A DNA stretch of 64,000 bases from contig OZ022499.1 of assembly GCA_963989385.1 (NCBI GenBank), positions 37,324,866-37,388,865 on the forward strand, written 5' to 3'. This DNA is from Ctena decussata (lineage: Eukaryota > Mollusca > Bivalvia > Lucinida > Lucinidae). Position 1 is the stretch's first letter, and each line of letters opens with the position of its first letter. The notes below the pieces were generated by a model. The model saw only the letters and a program-made list of their open reading frames with translations, searched no databases and had not been told where the DNA came from. The translations under genes and the position numbers were made by a program. Shown piece after piece: positions 9,587 through 20,712 of the stretch.

Positions 9587-12142
9587 GTTATTGTTTCCTC
9601 TTTCGGTTTCTTATCTAGGAGAGCAAACAAAACTCTTTTATCAATTTACTTTCTGGCTTTTGATTTGCATAGACAATTTGAACTTATCTTTTTAAATCAT
9701 AATTATCTTAAACCGAAACATTTTACAATAATACTGAGATACCATAATATAATATTTAACACAATTTAGTATAAAAAATAAAATAATATAAAATAAAATA
9801 AATAAACTAGAAAATGTGTTTGTGAAATTTTATGCCACCAACCATATGCTTGCCATTAAAGGTGTCAAACTTTAGATGTCTAAGCCTGAAAATGGGCACA
9901 TTTCTGTCCCTTTTTATGGTATTTCTTCCTAAGTTAATGATCCCATCTGGCCAAGCAGGGTTAGGCTTCTGTTGAATCTATCATACCTGTCAGGGACATA
10001 TTCAAACTAACTTTACTTGAACACATAATGCAAAACAAAAGTAAGCAAAAGCAGTTCTGCCTGTATAATAGTACATAAAAAGAATTTTTCAAATGGCCAT
10101 CTTGGACTCCATCTTGACTAACTCCGTTGGACTATTATCTGGAGTCCATATTATTTCTAATTCATAAAGAAGAATGTCAGGCAAATAGTCTGGGTTTTAA
10201 CAAATTTTCTTATTCTTAAAACTTTTGTGACAGCACAAATCTTAATAGGGTGCATCAACATTTTTTGCACTCATTTGACCTTTTGACCAATATTTTGACC
10301 TTGTTATGCATAATTCAGATCTGATGCTGATATAGTTTTATTAATAGTGGCTTTTTACAACTTTGTTTCATCACCATTTCAACTTCTTAAATACACTTAC
10401 ATACTAGCACCTGTTATGTACCAGGTGTTGATACTTTTAGAAACGGCGGCCATCTTGAACGCCATCTTGGACTGCTGCGTTAGTACCAAAATTTTCAAAT
10501 GCCTGCCGGCAGTTTCATAAACTTCAGGCTTAGACAAACAACTTGATATATAACAACCTTTGTTATACTTCGGGTCCAGGTACCCCTTCAGAAATATTTG
10601 CTCATACGCCCTACATGGCTGAAATACTGTTGAAAGGGTCGTAAAACCCGAAATCATTTCCCCGTCCATCTTTACAACCGCGAAAATATCTACAACAGAT
10701 ACTGCCTTGTGCCTCGCATGTACCACCCTCACTGTAAATATTGGTCTATCTTAACGCTTCACTGATTTGCGACCCGAAAAATGAATTCAAAGTACACGTT
10801 TATTAAGCTACGTGTAAACGGCCTCCTTGAAGTAGTCAACGGCTTAAATTTACTTGTAACTGGTAGAGAGTATGCAATTGTTGATGATGTATGCTAGACG
10901 TACACGTACAAGTAAAACAGCTTGACCTCCCTAATATTGTAAATTAATCAAACCTTGTATCAACGCTCCACCAGTATTTGCCTTCGGTCCGAGGGCCGAT
11001 ACTGTACAAGAGGCATAGGCGGATTTTTAAAGGCCAGTCTGCAGTAGGACCCTAGTTACTGCTCGGGGTGTGGGTACGTGAAATTTAATATATTCAACTA
11101 TGTCAGAGTCAGGCCATCTCAGAATGTAAACAGAAAATGCACTTGTTGAAGTAAGTTTCTATAACAATCAATGCAAACTACAGTCATGTGCTTTGCTATC
11201 TTATATTTGTTGTGGTCAGGTGACTGGGGCCAAAGGTGAAATTTCAACCCTAATTGTCATTTCTTAGCAAACTTTTGAACTTCTGAAAATAAAATGATTT
11301 GATACAGCATTTGTAGGGCAGAATTTTTAAATATGTTCATCTGTATTTGATAGGGAATTTTATGAATTTCCGTATTTTTGTATAGAAAATAATTAGTTGT
11401 GGAATGTAGAATTACTGAAAATATACCTTGAAGTACAAAATTTCAAAAACCAAATATACATTTGTGTGGATGGAGCCTGCCTTTTTATACTGGAGACACC
11501 TTTAAATACAATGTGCTCCACCCACCGTCCCTTATTCTGTAAAGGGCACATACTACATTCAGTAAATGTTGTAATCATTTATTTTTTGTTTTAATTTAAT
11601 TTTGGCGCCGCTCGTTACAAAGATAAAGGATGTCAGAATAATAAACGTGCCAGAATAAGATGTGGCAACATACTATTCTCAAAGGTTTACAAGGAATAGA
11701 TAAAAGAAACGTACATAGCAGTCTCGGTTTGATTGAGTCCCTTTATGACAGGTAACGAAAGGTAAAGCGCTAGTCTTTACCTGTCTCAATGCTGAAGTCA
11801 TTCGGAATTCACGGAATTGGCCGAGCGGTGTTCCGAATGTGCTGAAGTAGGCTACCCTTCGCAGACCAAACCCTTCCTTCGGTGTCTTGGTCACTTTTGG
11901 TTAAATTGTGATTTCCCTGTGTATCTTCTGCTAGAGCTTGTTCCAATACTTTCGTAGTTTTTATAGTGGGGTTGAGACCGAGACAAGGGACAGATTAGTT
12001 TTGAAATGCCGTACCAAATTATCCGTTCTTGCTTCCTCTGTTGAACACCGAGAAAAGGGCCTATCTGCTGGGACAAATTTGCAGCTGGAATTAAGTGCCG
12101 TGTGGTGGCTGAAAACATATTCATGTACTTTATTGTACTGAA
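9587..12142. other. no gene seen
   Basis: No splice-bounded exon or domain found. A minus-strand open frame at 10397-10732 includes repeated CAAGATGGCG-type words and is not convincing. A small hairpin (AGGTAAAG/CTTTACCT) lies near 11759-11780. Confidence 0.5.
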
Positions 12143-12353
12143 GTGGTTGTGCGCCCAGCGCAGACTCGGATAAGCCTGGGCATCAGTGTAATCTGATAAG
12201 ACTCTTCGCTCAGCGCTCAAAGGTTAACTAAGGGTTTAAGCCCCCTTCCATGCGATCATCGAAGGCTCTGATCAGACTGGGCGGATGCCCAGGCTGATCT
12301 GAGTTTGCGCTGGGCGCACAACCACTTTGTTGGTTTTGTCGAGTCGCGGCTCA
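12143..12353. mobile_element. MITE family A, copy 2, left end missing
   Basis: It starts inside the family at GTGGTTGTGCGCCCAGCG and runs to a complete right end (GTCGAGTCGCGGCTCA). About 33 bp of the left TIR are absent. Confidence 0.75.
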
Positions 12354-12482
12354 TATACTTTCTGGTCCTTTTAGATAGTTCAGCTCAATCAGGAGTCATT
12401 TTGAAAATTCAGTTCTTATCAAAAACTAAGGAGAACAAAGTTCTTCTGAACACAGAGAAAGGGAAAATGAAACCAAATTCAG

Positions 12483-12537
12483 GAGAGAGACAGAGAGAGA
12501 GAGAGTCAGACAGACAGACAGACAGACAGACAGAGAG
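12483..12537. repeat. GA/GACA microsatellite
   Basis: A run of GAGA units passes into CAGA units. Simple sequence repeat. Confidence 0.9.
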
Positions 12538-12608
12538 CACAATCACAGAGCGCGGATGCGACTTGACACATTACAACATTTAAACATATATGACCTCTCA
12601 AATCTTAC

Positions 12609-12923
12609 CTGAAGGGCATCCTGTTCTCGTTCCATATATACCATATCGCCCACTCGGCCATCCAATATTAGTGTTGTTTCGGGTCTTAGAACTAGAACAG
12701 AAATTCAGTTGTATACTATGGTCACCATACGGTCCTTGCAGTTCAAGCAACATTAATTCTGTATCTTTCCATCCGATTCGGCCGAGTAAAGATTCGTACA
12801 TCTCAATTTGTTGCTTGAAAGTAATATTCATGTATCCCAAGAGCCAGTTCTTAGAGGCTGGATACGAGCATCCATATATAGACATTGGAATAGAATATTC
12901 TCCAATATCCCATGGTGGCTTGC
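12609..12923 (-). CDS. internal exon encoding an ApeC (apextrin C-terminal) domain
   Basis: The exon is bounded by an acceptor (CTCAACTTATTTCAG) and a donor (TTCAG before GTAAGAT) and is 315 bp, exactly 105 codons. Both flanking introns are phase 1, the class typical of extracellular modules. The translation begins GKPPWDIGEYSIPMSIYGC, continues NWLLGYMNITF and LQGPYGDHSIQLNFCSS, and ends WPSGRYGIYGTRTGCPSG. The repeated pattern W, two residues, G, one, Y ... GC matches both halves of the ApeC domain. ApeC proteins of marine invertebrates are secreted and linked to egg or defence functions; apextrin-like members bind bacterial surfaces. The following exon, expected to carry the end of the second half, was not found. 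The gene must extend beyond what I can join. Confidence 0.75.
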
Positions 12924-12968
12924 CTGAAATAAGTTGAGGAAATAGAGGATCTTACATGAGAGCTCATG

Positions 12969-13062
12969 TATTATTGAATTTATTAAACGAGTTGGGGAAA
13001 AGGATAAGATGCGAGGCATAGATCGTATCGCTTTCCCCAACGAGTTTAATAAATTCAATAGT
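12969..13062. repeat. inverted repeat, ~29-bp arms
   Basis: TATTGAATTTATTAAACGAG before the centre is mirrored by the sequence at 13032-13060, with two mismatches in which CGAG keeps the same orientation in both arms. It lies just upstream (minus-strand sense) of the ApeC exon, within the intron. Confidence 0.7.
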
Positions 13063-13260
13063 ACAGGAGCACGAATGCAAGATTCTGTTTATCATATGAC
13101 ATTAAAATTGCATTTTATGAGCAAATTTTTGCACTAAAGCGTCCCGACTTCGCCGCTAAAAAACAACGTAATTTGCATATTTAATCCACTAGTGGATTAT
13201 CGTTTTTTATGCATGGCTTTTTTTACACTCTCAGATGCGAAGTCATATGATACATACACA

Positions 13261-13363
13261 TTATTATAATAGTAACTTGATCTGGCGTAATGTATCACGT
13301 TGAGTGGATGAGCTCATCCACGAGACGTGATAAGTACGCCAGATCAAGTAACTGTTATAATAA
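13261..13363. repeat. ~103-bp near-perfect palindrome
   Basis: The arms contain CTTGATCTGGCGTA mirrored by TACGCCAGATCAAG, with GTGGATGAGCTCATCCAC as the symmetric centre. Likely a cruciform-forming foldback element. Confidence 0.8.
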
Positions 13364-13410
13364 TTTGTTTATTATATACCTTATAGAACAGTCAACTGTT
13401 CATACTTGCC

Positions 13411-13504
13411 AGCGCTATTGCATCGACCCGGATTCGAACCGGCGCGGCAGAGATTTGAAGCTAGTTGTGAGACAAACGCTACCGACTGAGCTGTCGTAGC
13501 GCGC
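13411..13504 (-). repeat. tRNA-derived SINE head or tRNA pseudogene
   Basis: Read on the minus strand, AGCTCAGTCGGTAGCG matches a Pol III A box and GGTTCGAATCC an exact B box, about 41 bp apart. The flanks do not form a clean seven-base acceptor stem with a normal anticodon arm. A SINE head is therefore more likely than a working tRNA gene. Confidence 0.6.
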
Positions 13505-15561
13505 CATTAGACGTGTTCGTTGACGTTACGTCACCAGTCCCGTTTCTCTGGTTCTCGTTTCTACGATGCACGTTAACAAATGACGCGCCCGAAGCTGGAA
13601 CTCAGAAATAGCCTCGTTTTAAAGGATAGTGATACGGATTCAGAAAACGTCAGTTTGATACGGCTCCCTGTATCAGATGGCCAGAAAATAGGCAGTTCAA
13701 AGGGTGTATCATTGATAGGTATATAATAAATGTAATAAGATGTATGGTACACTTCCATGTTTTTCTGCCATTTCCCGGCAACCTTTTGACTTTCTTTCTA
13801 CCCTCCCGGCTGACAAAACTATTCCAAATTGGGGTCTACTCTTGAAGAAAAAAATGTTCCTTGGGGAGCAAATTATTTCCTTTAAGGGTTGACTTCTATT
13901 GAGAAGGGAGGCAATTCAAAATAATAAGCTGAAATGTTAAAAATATGGAACAGATTTGTGATTATTTATGAAGACTTAGGTACCAACAAAACAAATATGT
14001 TGTAGTTTCATTCAACAGTTACGTAACACAACTTTTGATAACAATGAAGACATTCTGAATTAACAGAAAACGTTCCCATGATAAAAATCTTACGTCAATC
14101 ACATGAAAACACATACCTGCAAATAGAGTATATGCAAAATATAGCACACGAAAACCTTGATGCAAAGCATAGCATCAATACGCCAGGAAACTCAGTCACG
14201 TTTAGCTTCTGCGCCCCGTAACTGTGCACATATAAAGAAATTTCGACACTAGCAAAGGTAGCCTGATATGGACTTATGCGGTGTTGTCAAGCTGATTATA
14301 TTTCATTGGCTTTCTTCTACTTTTGTACACACGTCATAAACATGTGAGTAGGCTCTTGACAAACATGCATCATAATTATACATTTTTGAGCTGCTTGGAT
14401 TTATTTTCTATTCAGATAACATTTTAGTTTCACCTTCTACTAGCAGAAACTAGGTAGATCTACATGTGTATAACTGTTCCTGCGTCGTCGGCATTATCGC
14501 CGTCGGTGGCGTATACTTTGCATTTTCTGGTTGAATCTTTTTGTGACAATGCGCAAACAGACAAGAAATAGCATAATTTATGATTTCCTTCCTAATGTAT
14601 ACTATGCAAAATATATTTAGCTATTTTTTTATGTTTTGTCATTTTCCTTATCACTCAAGTGCAACATCGAGCAAAATTAAATTGCAAGAAAGAGAATCGT
14701 ATTTAGGGCTTCAGATACAATGGAATTACAGGAAACATCTTTAAAGTCGTTATTGGATTAGCGATAAGTGCGGAAGGGGTCAGTAGCCAAAAGTGGCACC
14801 CATTAAAGCAACGCAAAACTGGTCACCATGTTGGTTTTTTGTGCCGTCTTTCTCATCATTTTATGTGCATTTTACTTTCCAAATCACGAATCTTAGCACG
14901 TGTCATTGACGTTAAAACATTATAAATCAGTCCGATGTGCAATGATTTACAAGTGCTTCAGTTCAATGGAGAATCAAAACCACAGAAAAAGAATAAGCCA
15001 AACTTGAAGATCACATCATGATGAATTTAATTGTGAAGTTCCTTTTGTGAAGTGCAACGTAACTGTGAAATAACGATTACGTTATTCTAAGACTTTTGGA
15101 TTATACTCAGTAGCCGGGAAGAGTTTTCTTTCAGAATCATTGTTTACGTTAGCATTTTGGTAGATACCTAACAATCATACACTTGAAAAGGATTCAAGAA
15201 ATACCGATAAGATACAATGTTTTCAGACGATAACGTAAAACAAGGGAAAACGTCAAATTTTCAGACCTTGCTGACCTCATACTCGTGATATACTCAAATG
15301 TGTTAAAGCGGTTTTCTTTCTTTTAGCAGCGAAACAGGCACGTCATTATGCTACTGGCTTGTGCTCATAATCTAAAATGTCCTTTGGAAACAATGGTCTT
15401 AAAAACTGACGTCACGGTAGTACAAACGCTGCAATTGATCATAGGTTAAATGATATTTTCTTTAACGAAAAATACAAACACGACCAATTTTGCTGACCTG
15501 TTGAACAATGGCAGTTGAGAATGCAAATTTATCTAGTAACTGGACAATGATATATATACTA
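13505..15561. other. no gene seen
   Basis: No supported exon, RNA gene or clear repeat. A short stretch near 13770-13915 resembles sequence near 47950-48080, suggesting an old dispersed repeat. Confidence 0.45.
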
Positions 15562-16248
15562 AGTAAAACAATTGAAGGATATTAGATTTTAATCATATTT
15601 GCTACTTTTAACGGAATATATGCAAAAATAAATGTGCATGCATGTAATAGTACGGGGTGTATGCAACTGACGTGCAGGATTAATTAACGTCACGCTACGG
15701 AGGTTACTGTACGGTACCATTCCAAATGTACTGACCCCATACTGCTAAAAATCACAAACAATTAAAATTGAGTTTAAACCTGATTTTTCTGTTGTAATTC
15801 ACATAGGCAGCTTGCCTGAACACTTAAGCGCCTCTTAAAATATTCTGATTCCAACTATTCTGCTGCTGATCGAGGCTAAACTAAAGAATATCCAGGGCAG
15901 TGAGTAGGAGTAGTCTTGATCGTTCAGATTTGCAAATGTGGCTGATGCTTTTATGTGTAACTCACGTTGTATGCGCATGATGACCGCCTTATGGCAAACA
16001 ATTCAACTCCTTAAAGCCGGTCTTAACAACAATATAGCGATAAGTATACATGTTTGTGAATTCATGATGTAGGGGTTATTACATTTGGAGCGGTACTGTA
16101 CTGTAATCACTTAAGCGTGTCTTTAATTTGACATGCACTTTAATTATAGATACCCGATATTATTGAATGCATGCATAATGATATTTGTAAAGATTTTGGT
16201 TTAAGTTTAAAAAATCCTAGAATTTCAATATCCTTCAATTGTTTTACT
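15562..16248. mobile_element. MITE, 687 bp, 22-bp perfect TIR
   Basis: AGTAAAACAATTGAAGGATA opens the element and its 22-bp end is mirrored exactly at 16227-16248. The interior is non-coding. Target duplication not clear; superfamily not assigned. Confidence 0.7.
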
Positions 16249-18529
16249 AGTCTGACCGGAAATTATTGAGAATTTTTATCAGTTTTCAGCCAGTATTTTT
16301 CTAGCTTCATGTGAAATAAATGTAACTGATTGGTCATGTCGTTGGTAAATTCATCACAGTACTACAATGTATTGGCTTTGATATTTGTCAGTCATCTATA
16401 TGTCGTAGATTATCGCTCCTTTAATCAGCCAAGTACAAAATTTGAGCAAAATTACAAAATAAGAGGTAATTCGGAATTAAATGTCTATAGGAAAATGCTC
16501 AAGAAAGGCAAAATATTGAAAAACTACCTATTAAGATACAGAAACAACACTGCTGTTGAATCAGCAACTATATGTGATATAAACTTTATCTTATAAGAGG
16601 CTATTTGATTCTGAGCAACAGTGAGATTTTCCGATTTTCACCAAATTCTGAGAAAATTGCAAATTTTCAGCAGGGTGGGCTGCAAGATGTAGCCACTGAA
16701 TGAAAATCATTAATTACAGAATAGTATAACTTTACAGTTGAAAATACTAATAATTTATATGTAATATGGTAACAAAAAATGAAATAAGTTTTCTTGAAAA
16801 TTCATTTCATCATGTCTTGAATATAGCAGAGACCAAAATTTATGAGATTTTACCGTTAATGTGCCAAAACCAGTTTTCAGTTGCTTAAATATCTTAGCTA
16901 CCAACAACAAGACTTAGATATATCATGACACAAAACACCTATGATCAACATGATATTCTTTAATAATATTTGACAGAACCCAGAATGTGTTAGCTTGCAG
17001 CACATCTGTCCAGTAAAAGACACACACTTCTGAAAATCTCTCGAAAATCCATCTTATGTTGGAATTTTAGACCCCTGTGTCCAACAAATAGATATAAAAA
17101 TACTGAAAATGCCAGTAAGACGAAATATTATAGCTAGAAATTATTTATCACATTCCTTTTCTAATATTCCAATATAAAAAGGTAAAGGTATCCCATAGCC
17201 TAATAGCCGTAGGGGCAGTGGTGATTAGAGACCCACTGTATCTTGGGCACAAGCTGATGAAAGGCGGAGCCCATCTCTCTCCTTTCGTTGCCTCATACAA
17301 AGGATTTATTAAAACAACTAGGATTAACACATTATGAAAAATGTATTTCTCAATAATTTCCGGTCATACTGTATACGTACATGTATAAATAGAATGTGAT
17401 TAATATTCCTGGTTGAACAATTTGTCTAACCGGACAATGCGAAAAGAATAATTGAATGTATCGTATAAGCAATAATTTTCGCGTTTTTCCAATTTTCGTG
17501 GTATTTCGCGGTCATTATGAAACCGCGAAAATAAAAAATCGCCAACTGTATATATATATTTTTTTTCTGACAAAGGGTCTTCGGTAAACCCAATGTCCGT
17601 TTGCCTTGGCAATTTCTGCACATTTCATTAACAGGTGTAAACATAGACTCAGCAACAATGCTGGTTATAGTTAAGACATACATGCAATATAATAATCTGA
17701 GGACCGGATCATGCAAAAAAATAACACGCTAACTTACGGTTCGGTTCAGTTTCTTTATTTTTTTTTTACAGTTCAGTTTTATTCTTTATTGGCTCAGATC
17801 GCCTCAAGAGTGATATATGAGAACAGCAATACAACATATAAACGACATTATGGCGTAGTGACAGAAAATGGACAATGAAATAGGAAAGTGTTACGCAACC
17901 ACGCAACAAATGCATCGTGGTATCGTGACGTAACTGATTACACGACAATGTTACATGGTTATTGATTCGTTCCAATCAAATTGATAATTGCTGAAGACAC
18001 CTTTATCTATTTTATTCACAACCACTACTATACAATTACCTTCTTCTGGTTTACATACAGAATGATCAGAGTAAAAACTGTCCTTACTACATTACTTCTC
18101 CGTTACTTTCCCGTGAATAAAGTTGGACATTTTTATACAAGCGCTTTTAATTTTCGCGCACATGGCGTACCGCGAAAATTTAAATCGTGAAAATTAGTGC
18201 TTATATTTTGGACCCAAAACAGCGAAAATTTGAACCCGCAAAAATTACCGCCTATTCGGTATGTTATTATAACAAAAGTATATAATTATTAATGCTATGT
18301 CCTTTTTGAACAGTGTCAAAATATTGGCACTGTTCAGACAGGAAAATATATAACTACAGATATTTACCCTCAGAGTATATAAAATAGCTTAAAACTAACG
18401 TCAGCACACAATGCTTTGTCATTTTTCAAGTTTGCATACTACATCCATCCGATCTGTTTCCAATCAGTTATACAACTGGCGTTTACTAGTGGAGCAGTTA
18501 TTATTATCTCTAGTATCGATACACATGTA
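16249..18529. other. no gene seen; CGCGAAAAT-rich patches
   Basis: Clusters of CGCGAAAAT-like words on both strands occur near 17478-17540 and 18145-18250. 17168-17300 looks like a worn dispersed repeat (GGTATCCCATAGCC, GGGGCAGTGGTGAT). No gene support. Confidence 0.45.
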
Positions 18530-19185
18530 TAGGCCATTTGCTGTCTATAAAACAGGTCATTTTGCAGATTTTCTCTTTTATTACTGGTGATAAAATTGAT
18601 TTTTTATCTCCACTGGTATTGTCAAACTAATACATAACTGGAAACTGACTTTCAGAATTTTATCTTGTCAATTCTTTGCTTTTGCCTATTAAATCCTTTA
18701 CAAAAAATTACAAAGTAAGGGGGAGTACAATAATTTAATGTAATAGCTATAAGCAATGCCCATATATGCATTACAAACAAGAAATGTTTCTATAGATAAA
18801 TTAATCCTATTCATCACCAATTAGTTTTCTTCCCAACCAATAAATAAATGAACTTCAGTTTTACTCAGATGAAAATATTAACAGGTATACAGGTGCCATT
18901 GAGTAACTCTGTACAATTAACTACAATTGACATAGGTAAATACTGACCATTCAAAGGCTGTTACATAAATAAACTTACTCCCCTGTAAAGTACAGTTAAA
19001 ATATCCTCTAAAAAATGCAGTTTTCAAATGAAACTGTTTAGTTTCAAACTATAATTTTGAGGAAAATTATAGATTAGTTATGTATAAGATAGACATTAAA
19101 GATACGCTTTACTTCAAAGTGATTGCTGAGGTAGTTTTAGAGATATTTAGCAAAATGACCTGTTTTATAGACAGCAAACGGCCTA
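18530..19185. mobile_element. MITE family B, copy 1 (656 bp)
   Basis: The ends TAGGCCATTTGCTGTCTATA and its mirrored right end (TATAGACAGCAAACGGCCTA) form TIRs of about 36 bp, with TA on both sides as target duplication. The interior is non-coding. A second, inverted copy with a nested insertion lies at 46465-47636. TA target and TIRs suggest a Tc1/mariner-type source. Confidence 0.8.
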
Positions 19186-19328
19186 TACTGACAAATTTAT
19201 GGAACTCAAAATCGCCGTAGCGGCTAAAATCAACAATGCTGCAATACTGTTTTGTTTTTCGGATCAAAATTGCATTTCCTTGGCAAGGCGCTATGTTATT
19301 TTGGGCAAGTATTTCTGCATACTGTGTT

Positions 19329-19558
19329 TGAGCCGCGACATGAAAAACCCAACAATTCACCCAGCGAAGACTCAGATCAGCTTAGGCATTTGCCCAGTCG
19401 GAACAGAGTCTTTGCTGTGCGCTTTAAGGTTAGCTAAGGGACTAAGCTCCCATCATGCAAACAGTGAAGACGCTGACCAGACTGGGTGGATGCCCAGGCT
19501 GATCTGAGTCTTTTCTGGGCGCACATGCAAAGTTGTTTGTTTTGTCGTGTCGTGACAC
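19329..19558. mobile_element. MITE family A, copy 3
   Basis: TGAGCCGCGACATG on the left and GTCGTGTCGTGACACA on the right, with the usual internal CAGACTGGGTGGATGCCCAG. More diverged than other copies. Confidence 0.7.
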
Positions 19559-19764
19559 ACTATATAATTCAGTTCTAACTCAGAAAAGACAGGCATGTCC
19601 TAGCACTATCTTTTTTGTGAGCCGCTTATACTCTTATTTTCACCTCGTGATAAATCATTTTATATTCAGCACCGATGTCGATATTCTATTTTTCTTTTCT
19701 ATTACATTCCAAAGTCTATTAGTCTATTACATATTTGCTTTTCTATTCTATCCCATAACCTTAC

Positions 19765-20216
19765 TAGAGCGCTGGGGCGACACAGATGACTTCGAAACAA
19801 TCCCTTTCCACCTTGTCCTGTCTTCAGCTGCCCTAGTTGAGCTGGAAAAAATCCATCCCTGTCCCCTCTTCAATATTGTCTTCCCTCTTCTTCTTTTGTC
19901 TGCCTCTTCCTCTTTTTCCTTTCACTGTGCCCTGTAAAATCATCTTTGCTAAACCAGAAGACCGTGAGACGGGGCCAAACCACCTTAGTTTACGTTTCTT
20001 GACCAGCGTCAGGAGTTCATCACATTCTCCAATGGCTGCTTGGATCTTCCTGCGAACCTTCTCATTGGTTATATGGTCCTTATACGAAATGTTCAGTAAC
20101 CTTCGGTAGCATCTCATCTCAAAGGCGTGCGTTCTTGTCTCTAACTCTGCTGTCAAGATCCACGATTCACAGGCACACAGAAATATGGAAATGACAAGGG
20201 AGCGCATAAGCCTCAC
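19765..20216 (-). pseudogene. LINE ORF2 C-terminal fragment
   Basis: The minus-strand translation contains CACESWILTAELETRTHAFE, MRCYRRLLNISYKDHITNEK, VKKRKLRWFGPVSR and GRGRQKKKREDNIEE. This is the recognisable region after reverse transcriptase in a widespread animal LINE. The frame breaks near 19840, after which another frame continues the family pattern (AAEDRTRWKGIVSKSSV) to about 19768. Its upstream neighbour is another piece of such a LINE in opposite orientation. Confidence 0.8.
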
Positions 20217-20224
20217 CTTTGATC

Positions 20225-20664
20225 CAAGAGATATGTTGTTATCTCTCCATATTGGTTTCAGCTTGGTCAGGAGTCAACACCCATAGGACAAGGAGTTTTC
20301 CTGGACCAGACATAGAAAGTGACCTTGACCTGGTGATTATGACCTTCCGAGTTCGTCTGAAGAAGGCTAGAAAGCCCCGGCCAAGACCAAAGTTTGATCT
20401 TGAGAAGTAAAGGGACCCAGATGTGGCATGCACTTTTCAAGCAACAATAGGTGGGAAACTTGCATCACTCATTGGTCTGAGGGATGATGACATGTACATA
20501 GATACCATGATTACCACCTACAATACAGTAGTGGCTGATGCAGCCAGTGAGATATTTGAGAAGGAACGTCGCAGAAAAAAGCCCTGGGTCACTAGAGATG
20601 TTCTCGACCTCTGTGATGAGAGGAGAAATTTGAAGAAGAAGAGGTATGAAGCAGCATATTTGCA
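20225..20664 (+). pseudogene. LINE endonuclease end and linker, inverted relative to the 3' piece
   Basis: The plus-strand translation shows DLDLVIMTFRVRLKKARKP, FQATIGGKLASLIGLRDDDM and EIFEKERRRKKPWVTRDVLD. This is the tail of an apurinic-type endonuclease domain and the linker before reverse transcriptase. A TAA interrupts it at 20408-20410. Together with the minus-strand 3' piece this gives the 5'-inverted structure produced by twin priming during LINE insertion. Confidence 0.75.
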
Positions 20665-20665
20665 T

Positions 20666-20712
20666 GTTTTTTTTTTTTTTTGTTTTTTTTCTTTTTTTTG
20701 TTTGTTTCTTTT
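20666..20712. repeat. T-rich tract
   Basis: Long T runs with single G or C interruptions directly follow the inverted LINE piece. Confidence 0.8.

Noticed and set aside
10397..10732. 111-codon minus-strand protein
   Set aside because: No splice signals or domain, and the C-terminal part translates repeated CAAGATGGCG words also present near 10090.
12590..12937. 115-codon plus-strand protein
   Set aside because: Antisense to the ApeC exon, which has matching splice sites and domain motifs on the minus strand.
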